From a virus: DNA of 40,380 nucleotides. The notes under the pieces were generated by a model. That model was not told the origin of the DNA, made no database searches, and saw nothing but the letters and a program-made list of their open reading frames with translations. A program made the translations under genes and the position numbers. The DNA lies in IMG/VR virus record IMGVR_UViG_3300028835_000209, positions 1 through 40,380 of that record; one strand, 5' to 3'. This document shows positions 15,412 to 23,734 of this stretch, in pieces. Each line of letters begins with the position of its first letter. Within the stretch, counting starts at the first letter, position 1.

Positions 15412-15972
15412 TTAGTATTCGCCTAGTATGTCAAAGTCAATTCTTATATACGATGTTATCCCGTCCAAACATATACATGTTGGTGCGTTAGCCTCGTATA
15501 CCCCTAATACAGCAGTCTTCTTATCATTGGGAACTCTTCCCCAATGACATGTTTCATAATTCCTTGAATCGGGTGTATAGTAATCCGCTCCCCAGTTACT
15601 GCCCCCTTTCCATGCCACTTCAAATGCTTCGTAGTGGGAACATCTGGTATACTCCCTAACCTCATTATCATGCATTACCGCCTTAGCTTTCAAACCTATG
15701 TACAATGAATGTAGCGTAAGTGGTTCTCCAAAACTGGTCTTAAAAGGATAGTGAAACCAGTCATGAATTTTAATAAATTTGCCGTGTTCTGTTACCTCAA
15801 AATCTGTCTGGCATATCATAAAGCCACCAGAACTACAGGCTAAAATGTAGTAGTCTTTTCCGCCATTCAATATCTTACCTCCCCATTCTCCTTTGCCTAC
15901 CTTTTCCCATTTCGTGTCTTTGCCCCCATAACTTGCTACCATTTTTAACAGTTCATCCTTTTCTTTATCCAT
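15412..15972 (-). CDS. Uncharacterised early protein
   Basis: The ATG at 15972, after GGGAGGAGAGCATA, gives 186 residues. The protein is soluble, Trp- and Tyr-rich, with a Cys/His-containing middle (VREYTRCSHYEAFEV) and a GWGADYY-like GSNWGADYY segment. I do not recognise it. A longer reading frame opens at 16044 but lacks a ribosome site and would overlap the ssDNA-binding gene. Confidence 0.7.
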   Translation of the reverse strand: MDKEKDELLKMVASYGGKDTKWEKVGKGEWGGKILNGGKDYYILACSSGGFMICQTDFEVTEHGKFIKIHDWFHYPFKTSFGEPLTLHSLYIGLKAKAVMHDNEVREYTRCSHYEAFEVAWKGGSNWGADYYTPDSRNYETCHWGRVPNDKKTAVLGVYEANAPTCICLDGITSYIRIDFDILGEY

Positions 15973-15985
15973 TATGCTCTCCTCC

Positions 15986-16594
15986 CTAAAATGGTAAGTC
16001 GTCATCTGTATCATCTGATACTGCTGAAAAATCTTCTGGTGCATTGTAACTTTTATTCTGTGATGTTGTGAAAACTGGCTTCAAAGCGTTTGTAGCTAAC
16101 AGTTTCTTCACTGGTACTGTGAACTTGCCTTCTTCGATAGTTGCAACCGTCCTTACAGACAGTGGTTTCAAACTTGTTTTCGTAGTCCCATCATTAGCCT
16201 CAAACTCTTCTTCACCAAAAATTACACCTATATTTTTACCTACCAAAGTATTTTCATTCCAATCATTCGCTTCCCAATCGTAACCGTGGTTACTTCTTTC
16301 GATAGCTGTTATTAACCCCTTAAAAAACTTCAAACTTGTACCGTCCATTAGTTGATAAAACTTAGCTCCCCAATGCTTGTTTTCATTTTTGTTGCTGTCG
16401 TATTTTTTTTGATAATAGTCTTTATATTCACCTGATACAATATCAAGGTCTAGTACTAACATTGGTCTGCTAGTTGTCTTCGTTACTTTCTCTAAAACGT
16501 CTCTAATTACGCAGACATACCCACCTGCCTGTATTCTGTCAAACCCTTCTGTACTTATTACTTCTACTTTGTCCCAACCTTCAATTTTTTGCAT
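15986..16594 (-). CDS. DUF669-like ssDNA-binding protein
   Basis: The 202-residue product matches the phage DUF669 pattern: an early GFDRIQAGGYVCVI (about 17-30), a Tyr-rich DYYQKKY, and a WGAKFYQLM / LKFFKGLITAIE block (about 71-98). It ends in an acidic tail closing with DDDLPF, the same tip that host SSBs use to recruit partner enzymes. It should coat single-stranded phage DNA during replication and recombination. The position downstream of a Sak4-like ATPase and upstream of RusA fits this. Confidence 0.82.
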   Translation of the reverse strand: MQKIEGWDKVEVISTEGFDRIQAGGYVCVIRDVLEKVTKTTSRPMLVLDLDIVSGEYKDYYQKKYDSNKNENKHWGAKFYQLMDGTSLKFFKGLITAIERSNHGYDWEANDWNENTLVGKNIGVIFGEEEFEANDGTTKTSLKPLSVRTVATIEEGKFTVPVKKLLATNALKPVFTTSQNKSYNAPEDFSAVSDDTDDDLPF

Positions 16595-16595
16595 A

Positions 16596-17003
16596 TTATT
16601 TTTCCTCCCTAATGTCTTTCAATACTTTTTCCAGTTTTTTATTCATTATGCCTTTCGCTGTTTCCTCCCAAACCGCTAGATTATTTAGCGAATCTTTTTC
16701 TTTAATCATTTCTTTTATTTCATCACTTTTCATATATTCTAAGAAATCATGACCTTTCATTGTTAACTGATCTGCGAATAATTTCCTTATGCCATAGATT
16801 TTACCGTCTACCTCGGACACCTCGGAACGGTCGTATATATCACATCCAAAGATGTAATTTGCATTATCCAATAGACATAGGCTATGTTCTAACTCATCAG
16901 ATGTCCTGTCTACTAGCATTTCTTCTAAAGAAATAAATTCGTTAGTATCACTACTTTCTATCACTTTAAGTATTCTGATTATTAATTCAATATCCATTTT
17001 CAT
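16596..17003 (-). CDS. DUF2513-like protein
   Basis: 135 residues. It follows the DUF2513 scheme: the start MKMDIELIIRILKVIES resembles the family's MKRDMDLIRKILLxIE, and the middle LTMKGHDFLEYMKSDEI (about 79-95) matches the conserved LTxxGHDFLD block. The family has a winged-helix-like character and unknown function in phages and mobile elements. A GAGGAGGAATTAAC ribosome site precedes it. Confidence 0.75.
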   Translation of the reverse strand: MKMDIELIIRILKVIESSDTNEFISLEEMLVDRTSDELEHSLCLLDNANYIFGCDIYDRSEVSEVDGKIYGIRKLFADQLTMKGHDFLEYMKSDEIKEMIKEKDSLNNLAVWEETAKGIMNKKLEKVLKDIREEK

Positions 17004-17017
17004 GTTAATTCCTCCTC

Positions 17018-17254
17018 CTAAAAGTCACACAAATACGTTAGTAACTCAATTTCTGCGATACTAAATGATACTGGTTTATCCGCTTTTCTTAAAGCTCCTA
17101 ATTGTTCTTTTTGGAGATCATAATCTTGTTCTTCGGTTGGCGAACATCCATAGCCAGCTCTTTCCTGCAAAGCTTTTCCGAGTAACCACATACCATGTTC
17201 AGTCTCTATACCATCATTACTTTTTTCATATCTTATTGCATCAAAATAATCCAT
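17018..17254 (-). CDS. Small uncharacterised early protein
   Basis: 78 residues, acidic, with no membrane segment. AGGAGGAGAACATA fixes the start. The C-terminus (FSIAEIELLTYLCDF) ends on a short amphipathic helix similar in style to that of the next gene upstream (FTYGEVACLVTLLNT), so the two may be distantly related. No function is recognised. Confidence 0.65.
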   Translation of the reverse strand: MDYFDAIRYEKSNDGIETEHGMWLLGKALQERAGYGCSPTEEQDYDLQKEQLGALRKADKPVSFSIAEIELLTYLCDF

Positions 17255-17272
17255 TATGTTCTCCTCCTATTT

Positions 17273-17626
17273 TTAAGTATTTAACAATGTTACTAAGCAC
17301 GCCACTTCTCCGTACGTAAAGTGGAGCGAATCCCTTCCGTGTCCTCCCTGATTTTTTAACTTACATTCGATCGTTTCTCTGACAGCATTTATTATATATT
17401 TTCTTTTATCTATTTTATTTTTGAATGCCTCTCTACAACTGCAACTGCATATACAATTATCCTTACTATCCAATAGTCTTATCCACTTTTCACCTTCACA
17501 ATGGTAAAATGTAGTTGTTTCTTCCCCCATGCTGATGGCACAGACCATCCCGATAGTTAATTCATCCTTCAATAATTTCATTACTCTTTTTCTTTCTTTG
17601 TGTTGATAATTACAACAATCACTCAC
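17273..17626 (-). CDS. Cys-rich small early protein
   Basis: GTG 17626 follows TTAGGAGGTTTTAAC and gives 117 residues; the longer frame to 17653 lacks a ribosome site. There are several Cys residues, notably CICSCSC (about 59-65), which may bind a metal. The C-terminal HFTYGEVACLVTLL echoes the gene that follows. Unknown function. Confidence 0.65.
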   Translation of the reverse strand: MSDCCNYQHKERKRVMKLLKDELTIGMVCAISMGEETTTFYHCEGEKWIRLLDSKDNCICSCSCREAFKNKIDKRKYIINAVRETIECKLKNQGGHGRDSLHFTYGEVACLVTLLNT

Positions 17627-17760
17627 GTTAAAACCTCCTAATTCTCTATACACCTAATTACCCTCTAATTTAAATTCTAAGCCACGTTCACTGCTCAAGG
17701 TACAATTTTGCCAATAACTATATAAACGACCCGTGTACCCCCAAAAAGCCTGGACTAAAA
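17627..17760 (-). other. Intergenic gap after the Sak4-like gene
   Basis: 134 bases without a gene. No convincing promoter or terminator is visible. On the minus strand it starts with a G-rich GGGGGTACACGGG segment and becomes AT-rich near the next ribosome site. Confidence 0.4.
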
Positions 17761-18411
17761 TCAATACTCTGACAGAACTTCTATAACTGGCACTATGTCA
17801 TTAGGTATTGTAGCTTCCTCAAATGCTCCTAAAGGGGTTTTACAAGTTGAATCATTCGCTCTAGTCTCATATACATAATTACCATTTTTCCCCTTAGCGT
17901 GTAATACTGTTGTCATTTTTGATTCGATACAAAGTTTTTGTAATTTCTTACCTGACGTTTTAATCCTAGTATTCCTGTAGCCTTCTTCATCTGAATAAGT
18001 TTCTGTGTGAGCTAATACTATAAAGGTCAAGTCGTCCCTATATTTGTAGAACTTGCTTATCATCAGCCAAATTGATTCAGCTAAATCAATCCATTTATCA
18101 TATTTTGGTTCTTTTATGCGTTCCATTTCTTCATCAATCATGATTGCATTTATTGTATCAATCACAACGTACTTGATTTTGGTATAGTCTTCATGTTCGT
18201 TTACCCTGTCAATCATCGATTGAACGCTGGCAGGTTTAGAAGTTATCGTATAGTTTTTGTGTTCTTCTTTGTTGTAATCATTCCTCCACCCTTTCCAACT
18301 AAGTCCCTTTTGGTCACAGTCAATGTAAACAGTTTCTTTAGGGTCTAAGTTCCGTAAGCTGGTAGTCTTACCACTCCCACTATCTCCCATGATACAAATT
18401 ACTTTACTCAT
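17761..18411 (-). CDS. Sak4-like RecA-fold ATPase (single-strand annealing partner)
   Basis: 216 residues. Walker A is GDSGSGKT (9-16) and Walker B is KYVVIDTIN (Asp 85). TFIVLAHTETY (about 128-138) and IKTSGKKL (about 149) are typical of the AAA_24/Sak4 group of phage ATPases. These work with a phage ssDNA-binding protein to pair DNA strands. The DUF669-like protein nearby is the likely partner. The start overlaps the upstream stop by eight bases. Confidence 0.85.
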   Translation of the reverse strand: MSKVICIMGDSGSGKTTSLRNLDPKETVYIDCDQKGLSWKGWRNDYNKEEHKNYTITSKPASVQSMIDRVNEHEDYTKIKYVVIDTINAIMIDEEMERIKEPKYDKWIDLAESIWLMISKFYKYRDDLTFIVLAHTETYSDEEGYRNTRIKTSGKKLQKLCIESKMTTVLHAKGKNGNYVYETRANDSTCKTPLGAFEEATIPNDIVPVIEVLSEY

Positions 18412-18754
18412 CTTTTACCCTCCTGCAAAAACTGTTAGTTACTATAAGTTCAGAATTATCGAACTCTTTTTTTATGTAGTCACAAATGTCTTGAATCTGC
18501 CCCTTTTCACCTTCAAGAACAAAGCCGTATTCTACTTTTATAGGTTCTAAACCTGCTAATATGCTATATTTTCCCCCGTTTTCTTCTTTCCTCTTCGCTT
18601 CTTCCTTACTAGGTGTATACATTTCATTGCTCAATATATTCATCATTTCCATCATTTCTTCTGGTGAAAATGAAGTTAAATTAGTTTTTGGTATCTCAAG
18701 ATATTTCGAGTTTAGCATTCTATGAACTTTTTTTATTGCTTTACGTTTGCCCAT
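18404..18754 (-). CDS. Uncharacterised early protein
   Basis: 116 residues with a basic N-terminus (MGKRKAIKKVHRM), a charged middle rich in Glu/Lys and a beta-alpha C-terminal part. No motif is recognised. It is coupled to the Sak4-like gene, which suggests a supporting role in recombination, but only by position. The ribosome site is GGGGAGGTAGAATA. Confidence 0.65.
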   Translation of the reverse strand: MGKRKAIKKVHRMLNSKYLEIPKTNLTSFSPEEMMEMMNILSNEMYTPSKEEAKRKEENGGKYSILAGLEPIKVEYGFVLEGEKGQIQDICDYIKKEFDNSELIVTNSFCRRVKDE

Positions 18755-18773
18755 TATTCTACCTCCCCTTCAA

Positions 18774-19067
18774 TCAAAGATCGTATTCTTTTTCCAAACA
18801 TCGTATACTCAACTCACAATCGTCAACCACTGTGGGATGTGTGTTCCGACGGTTAATTAAAGACTCGTATTCGGCTATAGCCTGCTCCGCACAGTTATCC
18901 ATTTTTGTGGAACTCCTTTCAAAATCATAGTGAAAGTCTTTGTCCTCTTTTTCCTTCTTCCACCCTGCAAATCTCTGTTTCTCTTCATAATTTCGTGCTT
19001 CATTGTAGCGTTTTTCTATTACTTGGTACTCATCAGCCCCAACAAAAATATACTCATCACCATACAT
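18774..19067 (-). CDS. Small charged helical early protein
   Basis: ATG 19067 follows TGGAGGTGTAAGA and gives 97 residues. The product is strongly charged and helical, with the central KRYNEARNYEEKQRFAGWKK. It overlaps the end of the upstream gene by eleven bases. I do not recognise a function. Confidence 0.65.
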   Translation of the reverse strand: MYGDEYIFVGADEYQVIEKRYNEARNYEEKQRFAGWKKEKEDKDFHYDFERSSTKMDNCAEQAIAEYESLINRRNTHPTVVDDCELSIRCLEKEYDL

Positions 19068-19362
19068 TCTTACACCTCCATATTTTATATTTGTTATAAA
19101 TCTCACAAGCTATCATACGTACTTCTTTCTTTAAATCACTATCTCCCTTGAAGTCCTCTTCAAGTTTTTCAGTTTCATTCAACATCTCTATCATCTTCTC
19201 ATCAGACAACACTTCATATATCCACTTGTTACGAAATTCATCAATTTCAGGTGGCTTACATTTAGGTTTAAATTCTTCTGGTAGTTCTAAGTTGCAAGGT
19301 TCAGATGCAGGTATTGAGCTTTTTCGTGGGATTAATCTATCTGGATTTACTTTTATCCCCAT
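19057..19362 (-). CDS. Uncharacterised protein following the helicase
   Basis: 101 residues, starting two bases after the helicase stop behind AGAGGTTTAAT. The N-terminal third is Pro-rich (IPRKSSIPASEPCNLELPEEF), and the rest is helical with a Cys near the end. Its position directly after the DnaB-like gene hints at a helicase-associated or loader role, but no loader motif is visible. Confidence 0.6.
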   Translation of the reverse strand: MGIKVNPDRLIPRKSSIPASEPCNLELPEEFKPKCKPPEIDEFRNKWIYEVLSDEKMIEMLNETEKLEEDFKGDSDLKKEVRMIACEIYNKYKIWRCKNVW

Positions 19363-19363
19363 A

Positions 19364-20686
19364 TTAAACCTCTATGATTTTTTCAAAAGTTAAGTGTTTC
19401 TCATTAAAAAATAGTACTATCGTACCCTTTCCCCCATCTCTATTTTTTGTGATTTCTATTCCTGCTGTCGCTCTTAGTCCTGCCTCCGTTGATTTATGGT
19501 CACGTTTCATAAACCAAATCTGGTCAGCGTCAAAATCAAGCTGATGACTACCACGCAAGTCACCTTGTCGGTTTAGACTTGATATCGCTATAACAGGACA
19601 GTTCTGGTCACATGCCAAACTCTTTAATGCTTGACATACCATTTCAACCTTTTCAATTTTATCAGCCCCATAACCCTCAACGAGCTGTAGGTAGTCAATA
19701 ACAATCAAATCTAATGTGCCTGCAAATAACTTACATTTTGTAACGATATCGCTAATATTTCTTTTTACGTTAGTGTAGATAAATAAATTTTCATTTACAG
19801 CGGTTGTATTAAATTCGTCTAGTTGAGCAAAGTCTTTGGCACTTAGGTTGTCAGGTTTGTTTAACTTAGCAATATCCATTTTGATTAACATCGCTATATT
19901 TCTGTAACCCAAACTTTTTTCATTCATTTCAAAATTAAAGTAAGCAACCTTCTTTTTATGCATAGCTGTATTTATCGCAATTTGCTGTGCTAGTAAGCTT
20001 TTACCTATGTTAGGTTCTGCTGTTAACATAATAAGTTCTTTATCCTTTATACCCCCAATTAGAGTATCTAGAGGTGGTATATACGTTTCGTTCCCAAGCA
20101 ATTGGTCTCCGTTCTTAAGTCTCACCTCTATGTCATCATATGCTAATTGCATTAATTCTTCTGTAGTCAAATCCTTATTACGGTTATTCAGATTAGGTAT
20201 GTTCAAGACTGCATTATTCATTTCATTTAGGCTTCCACCCGACTTAAAAATTTGAGTAATGTTATCAGCATATTTGTATAACTCTTTCTTTTTGAAGCTA
20301 TCAACTAAGTAGTCAACACTGCTTTCAAACCCTACAGTAGTTGTAAAAGCTGAATTGATATGATTCATCAGGTCAATTGTAGTCATAGGAATGTATGTCT
20401 TCCGCAACTCTTTATCAATTTCAAACAAATTTATCTGGTTATTATTAATACTTATATGAGTAATGCTTTCATAACATTTTCTGTACACAGAACTTTCAAA
20501 ATGTTCAGGGCTTAAAATACTAAAAATGTAATTCTGCTGTTTGAGTTTTCCATCATAGCTGTCATGCTCAAAAATTAGAGTGTATAGAACATGCATTTCA
20601 GCTCTTTCTCTAACTTGGCTTTCATTCTTCCCGTTATTATTCAAAATTTTCTCCCAATCAACTTCAATCGGTGCTACCTCACTCAT
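19364..20686 (-). CDS. dnaB: Replicative DNA helicase, DnaB-like
   Basis: The 440-residue product unwinds DNA at the phage fork. It has a DnaB-type N-terminal helical domain (about 20-140, HVLYTLIFEHD...LSPEHFES), a linker, and a RecA-like motor with Walker A AEPNIGKS (223-230), YFNFEMNEKS (motif 1a region), Walker B LDLIVIDYLQL (Asp 331) and AISSLNRQGDLRGS. Walker A has Glu-Pro-Asn in place of the usual Arg-Pro-x. AAGGAGGTAAGCA precedes the ATG. The initiator lies just upstream. Confidence 0.93.
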   Translation of the reverse strand: MSEVAPIEVDWEKILNNNGKNESQVRERAEMHVLYTLIFEHDSYDGKLKQQNYIFSILSPEHFESSVYRKCYESITHISINNNQINLFEIDKELRKTYIPMTTIDLMNHINSAFTTTVGFESSVDYLVDSFKKKELYKYADNITQIFKSGGSLNEMNNAVLNIPNLNNRNKDLTTEELMQLAYDDIEVRLKNGDQLLGNETYIPPLDTLIGGIKDKELIMLTAEPNIGKSLLAQQIAINTAMHKKKVAYFNFEMNEKSLGYRNIAMLIKMDIAKLNKPDNLSAKDFAQLDEFNTTAVNENLFIYTNVKRNISDIVTKCKLFAGTLDLIVIDYLQLVEGYGADKIEKVEMVCQALKSLACDQNCPVIAISSLNRQGDLRGSHQLDFDADQIWFMKRDHKSTEAGLRATAGIEITKNRDGGKGTIVLFFNEKHLTFEKIIEV

Positions 20687-20703
20687 TGCTTACCTCCTTA
20701 AGC

Positions 20704-21540
20704 TTAGTCATTGTTTGCCATCATCCTTGCTAGAGCCTCCTCTTTCTCTCCACCTACCTTGACTACCTTTGTGGACTCATTACCTTCATCAGTTTTTAAT
20801 GCAAAGAACCCTTTCCAACAGTTTTCTAATGTCTGGTCAACTATTTTAATTTTGATTGTATCGTCGTCAGACGCTAACTTTGATAGTGTAGTTAAAACTG
20901 ATTTGAATCCTCTTTCAGTTTGCCAAACTTTTTTCATGTTCTTACGAGAAATAACAAAGTCATTTAACACTGCCCGAAGTTCATCAGTGCTTGTGTAATC
21001 GTTAATCATTTTTTCAAAGTCTACTCCAACATTTTTTTTCTTTGTAGTTGAGGAATTGGAAGAAGTAGGGACAGGTGTAGCGTCAGCTACGAACTTAGGT
21101 TTTTCTTTTATTTCTTTTATTTCTTTATAGTTCTTAGTACTTATTACATTGCTGTCGTTTGTCTGCCGTTTGTCTGTCGTTTGTCTGCCGTTTGTCTGTC
21201 GTTTGTCTGCCGTTTGTCTGCTAGCACTAACATATCTATCATAGTCAATCACACTGATATAGCGGAACTTGTTAGTACTTTTGTCTGTCAAATAGTTGCT
21301 ATCTACTAATTTTTTTAATGCGGTTCTAACTTGTCGATTTGTTAACCCTGTTTTAACCACTAACTGCGGTAAACTTGTAATTATTGACCCTTTTTTTACA
21401 GTTATCCCTTGCCATTCTTTGTCTTCGTAGTTAACGCTTAGTAATAACTCAAGGTATAAAACTTTCACATTTATGTTAGAGTACCATTCCCAGTTAACTA
21501 AATCTCTTTGTAGTGCAATGTATCCAAATTCTAATGACAT
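20704..21540 (-). CDS. Replication initiator / replisome organiser with internal origin
   Basis: 278 residues. The N-terminal 100 form a winged-helix domain of the phage replisome organiser type (FGYIALQRDLVNWEWY, GSIITSLPQLVVKTGLTNRQVRTALKKL about 51-78). A low-complexity linker (about 105-130) is built of RQTxDKRQTN units and is encoded by the iterons. The C-terminal part (about 175-270) has a DnaD-like helical layout. It should bind the iterons within its own gene and load the DnaB-like helicase encoded next. It starts right after the DUF6291 stop. Confidence 0.82.
   Translation of the reverse strand: MSLEFGYIALQRDLVNWEWYSNINVKVLYLELLLSVNYEDKEWQGITVKKGSIITSLPQLVVKTGLTNRQVRTALKKLVDSNYLTDKSTNKFRYISVIDYDRYVSASRQTADKRQTNGRQTTDKRQTNDSNVISTKNYKEIKEIKEKPKFVADATPVPTSSNSSTTKKKNVGVDFEKMINDYTSTDELRAVLNDFVISRKNMKKVWQTERGFKSVLTTLSKLASDDDTIKIKIVDQTLENCWKGFFALKTDEGNESTKVVKVGGEKEEALARMMANND
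21156..21221 (-). repeat. Iterons: six 11-bp direct repeats, candidate replication origin
   Basis: Six tandem copies of CGTTTGTCTGY run without interruption, the last base being C, T, C, T, C, C. The period is close to one helical turn, so bound proteins would line up on one face of the DNA. They lie in the middle of the initiator gene, where many phages of Gram-positive hosts keep their origin. Confidence 0.85.
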
Positions 21541-21753
21541 TTAGTCACCTGTTCCCTCATGCTCTAGACGGTCTCTGTCTAAGTCTCCTTTGATAGCAAT
21601 AAAAGCCATCATCAATATACCATCGAAATCAGGGGTTTCCGCTCTTTGTATATATGCAAATATTGTTCTGACAAGTTGCCCTACTTCCCTATCTGACAAC
21701 AGTCCTACAATCTTTCCGTGCCTATAATATAAAACAGAACTATTTTCGTTCAT
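21541..21753 (-). CDS. DUF6291-like protein beside the initiator
   Basis: 70 residues with the short conserved layout of DUF6291: SVLYYRHGKIVGLLSDREVGQLVRTIF..., where the family shows LLSDEEAGQLFKAIF, then a D-G-x-x-x-MAF-x-x-IK-x-x-LDRD block (about 43-61), complete here. Such proteins commonly precede phage initiators and are often fused to them. The ribosome site is GGGGAGGTAATTATTT. The exact task in replication is unknown. Confidence 0.82.
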   Translation of the reverse strand: MNENSSVLYYRHGKIVGLLSDREVGQLVRTIFAYIQRAETPDFDGILMMAFIAIKGDLDRDRLEHEGTGD

Positions 21754-21759
21754 AAATAA

Positions 21760-21924
21760 TTACCTCCCCTTCTCTGCTACTTCCTCTTTACTCTCAATAT
21801 AAAGCTTATGAATTTTGTTTAAGTAGTTACCTACAGTTATATTTTCCTTTGTAGCTTCAATCGTTATATTTCGATACATTTCTTGTTCCCTAAACATAAT
21901 TGAAACAGTATAAACTTCTGCCAT
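21760..21924 (-). CDS. Small early protein
   Basis: ATG 21924 follows GGAGGTGAGAAA and gives 54 residues. The product (MAEVYTVSIMFREQEMY...) has a beta strand then helices, and no named motif. It is the first gene after an internal early promoter. Unknown function. Confidence 0.65.
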   Translation of the reverse strand: MAEVYTVSIMFREQEMYRNITIEATKENITVGNYLNKIHKLYIESKEEVAEKGR

Positions 21925-21959
21925 TTTCTCACCTCCTACCGTATCTAACTTATAAAATA

Positions 21960-21988
21960 AGTATAACATGTATAATGTAGTATGTCAA
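21960..21988 (-). promoter_or_regulatory. Second early promoter, upstream of the replication block
   Basis: Minus strand TTGACA (21983-21988), exactly 17 bases, then TATACT (21960-21965). The -35 box is embedded in AGTGTTGAC, which also occurs at the palindrome promoter at 28819-28847. It lies between the Gp157-like gene and the replication genes. Confidence 0.8.
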
Positions 21989-21990
21989 CA

Positions 21991-22479
21991 CTATTTAATC
22001 TGTAAGTTTTGATTAGTTACAAGCCTAGCACCGTCTATTATTTGCCCCCTCTGGATAGCCTCTCTTATCTGTGCTTTGTCTGGCTTAGACGTCCAGCTTA
22101 AAAATTCTTGGTCGATTAAGTCCTCATCATAAACGTCAGTCGATGTACTTGTTCCAATTGATATAGTATTTGTACCGACTTGACGCTTAGACCTACCTGA
22201 CATGAGTAGCCCACTAAGGAGGTAACGTTTTGAATTCTCAATTTTCTTCTTTTCACGACTCATACCTGCTACAAGCCTCTCTTTGTCTTTCTTGTACATT
22301 TCATATTTTGATTCACTTAGCTTGATGTAGTCTAGTACATCTTCTGTTAGAGTGTCGAATCTCATTTCAAGGTCTAGAATCTCTTCTATTATTCTTTCTT
22401 CTTCTTCTTTACTTTTCACAATACTAAGTGCATCTAACAACTGTTCTAAATCCACATTTACTTTAAATATGTTATCCAT
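21991..22479 (-). CDS. Gp157-like protein (Siphovirus Gp157 family)
   Basis: ATG 22479 follows AAAGGAGAGAATT; 162 residues. The long charged coiled-coil first half (about 10-90) and the conserved second half with NTISIGTSTSTDVYD then SKPDKAQIREAIQRGQIIDGARLV (about 131-154) match the Gp157 family, in which the end usually reads P-D-K-x-x-I-K-x-x-x-x-x-G-x-x-V-x-G-A. In a Streptococcus thermophilus phage the family was linked to phage resistance; the molecular role is unclear. Confidence 0.82.
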   Translation of the reverse strand: MDNIFKVNVDLEQLLDALSIVKSKEEEERIIEEILDLEMRFDTLTEDVLDYIKLSESKYEMYKKDKERLVAGMSREKKKIENSKRYLLSGLLMSGRSKRQVGTNTISIGTSTSTDVYDEDLIDQEFLSWTSKPDKAQIREAIQRGQIIDGARLVTNQNLQIK

Positions 22480-22493
22480 AATTCTCTCCTTTT

Positions 22494-22922
22494 TTATTCC
22501 CAAGGCTTTGTCCCTAGAATGCTTCTTGTCATACTTTCCAATACACGACCATGTAGCGTTTCTTGTGCTAAAATGTATTGGTCGGTTTCGTCCCGCCTTG
22601 CACTTTTTTCGTCACGCATTTTATCCATAAATTTCTTATGAAAGCTTTCCATCATGTTGATGTGACGCCTTGTGTTCATTATTTTATCACTGAGAGGAAT
22701 GTCTAATTCGTCAATCTCTTTTACAATGTGTTCAATCTCTGCACGTCCTCTGCTAGTGTACGAAAAATGGTTTCGGTTTCCTTCGCTACTGTACTGTATT
22801 AGGTCATAATAATTCAACAGCTTGCTACGGTACTGTGTTGATACGTTAGTTATCTTATCTAACAATAATTTCATCTCTGGATTCGTTTCAAAATCTTTAT
22901 CTATCTCAAATTCCCTTTTCAT
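22494..22922 (-). CDS. Uncharacterised helical early protein
   Basis: 142 residues, almost entirely helical and charged, with repeated Arg and Met in the C-terminal half (MNTRRHINMMESFHKKFM). No family is recognised. AAAGGAGGAACATT precedes the ATG and is shared, base for base, with the gene upstream. Confidence 0.65.
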   Translation of the reverse strand: MKREFEIDKDFETNPEMKLLLDKITNVSTQYRSKLLNYYDLIQYSSEGNRNHFSYTSRGRAEIEHIVKEIDELDIPLSDKIMNTRRHINMMESFHKKFMDKMRDEKSARRDETDQYILAQETLHGRVLESMTRSILGTKPWE

Positions 22923-22937
22923 AATGTTCCTCCTTTT

Positions 22938-23189
22938 TTAAGATGTCCAAACAGACATCCCTTCCCTATACTCCTCCAACCCTTTCACTTCCTGCAACAA
23001 TTCCATCAATTCATTAGTGTTAAGAGAGCCTGCTTCTAGGTATAGCCCATAATCTCTATCACCGATACCAAGCCAAGCCGATGAATGCGAGTAGCCCGCA
23101 AAGTATACTCTGTAAGTAATGTCATACCTTGTGAAAAAGTATTCACCAGCTTCACCTTCTGCAACCTTTACAAATGTAAATTTATTCAT
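22938..23189 (-). CDS. Small uncharacterised early protein
   Basis: 83 residues, beta-rich in its first half (EGEYFFTRYDITYRVYFAG-like composition) with a short C-terminal helix. It uses the same AAAGGAGGAACATT leader as the next gene. No function recognised. Confidence 0.65.
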   Translation of the reverse strand: MNKFTFVKVAEGEAGEYFFTRYDITYRVYFAGYSHSSAWLGIGDRDYGLYLEAGSLNTNELMELLQEVKGLEEYREGMSVWTS

Positions 23190-23251
23190 AATGTTCCTCC
23201 TTTTAGTCTAACCCGTAATAAGGGTTTATATTCTTTCGTTAACGTGAGCTG

Positions 23252-23734
23252 TCATTCTTCATTAATGTAAATTTCATTATCGCCTCTCCACCTGTGATGC
23301 ATTACTCTAGTAATTTCTTCATCGAACCACTCAAGTTTTAAATACCTTGCATAGTAACAATCTAGTTTGTTTGTGATGTCCTCAAAAACGGCTATAGCAG
23401 TATAATTCAGTCGCAGATTAGGGAATTCACTTCTTTTTTCAAAAAATGTTACGGTTACTTGCTCTACATCACAATCTAACGTACCCACCAATTTTCCTGT
23501 AACTCTTGAATATACGCTGTAATCATAATGAGTTATACCCTTTTCATATTCAGGTGTATTCAATCTAGATGTTCCGCATTTTTCTTCTCTAAAAATGATA
23601 TATCTTTCTGTAAATACAAAAAAATGTTTAATCCATAAATCATTATCCCCCTTAGGAGTAACGCTTGGTGCATACCACAAAATACCCCGTGAAACATTCC
23701 ATAAATAATGGCTTTCATACTTAAATGCTCCCAT
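23252..23734 (-). CDS. Uncharacterised early protein
   Basis: 160 residues, soluble, rich in aromatic residues and beta strand (KHFFVFTERYIIFREE, about 36-51). I do not recognise it. The start overlaps the previous stop by one base (TAATG), and its ribosome site GAGGAGGAGG is supplied by the Glu codons at the end of that gene. A short AACCC/GGGTT hairpin follows the gene in the leader of the next. Confidence 0.65.
   Translation of the reverse strand: MGAFKYESHYLWNVSRGILWYAPSVTPKGDNDLWIKHFFVFTERYIIFREEKCGTSRLNTPEYEKGITHYDYSVYSRVTGKLVGTLDCDVEQVTVTFFEKRSEFPNLRLNYTAIAVFEDITNKLDCYYARYLKLEWFDEEITRVMHHRWRGDNEIYINEE

Noticed and set aside
21156-21221. Short direct repeats as a CRISPR array
   Set aside because: The units are 11 bp, contiguous and without spacers; they are iterons.
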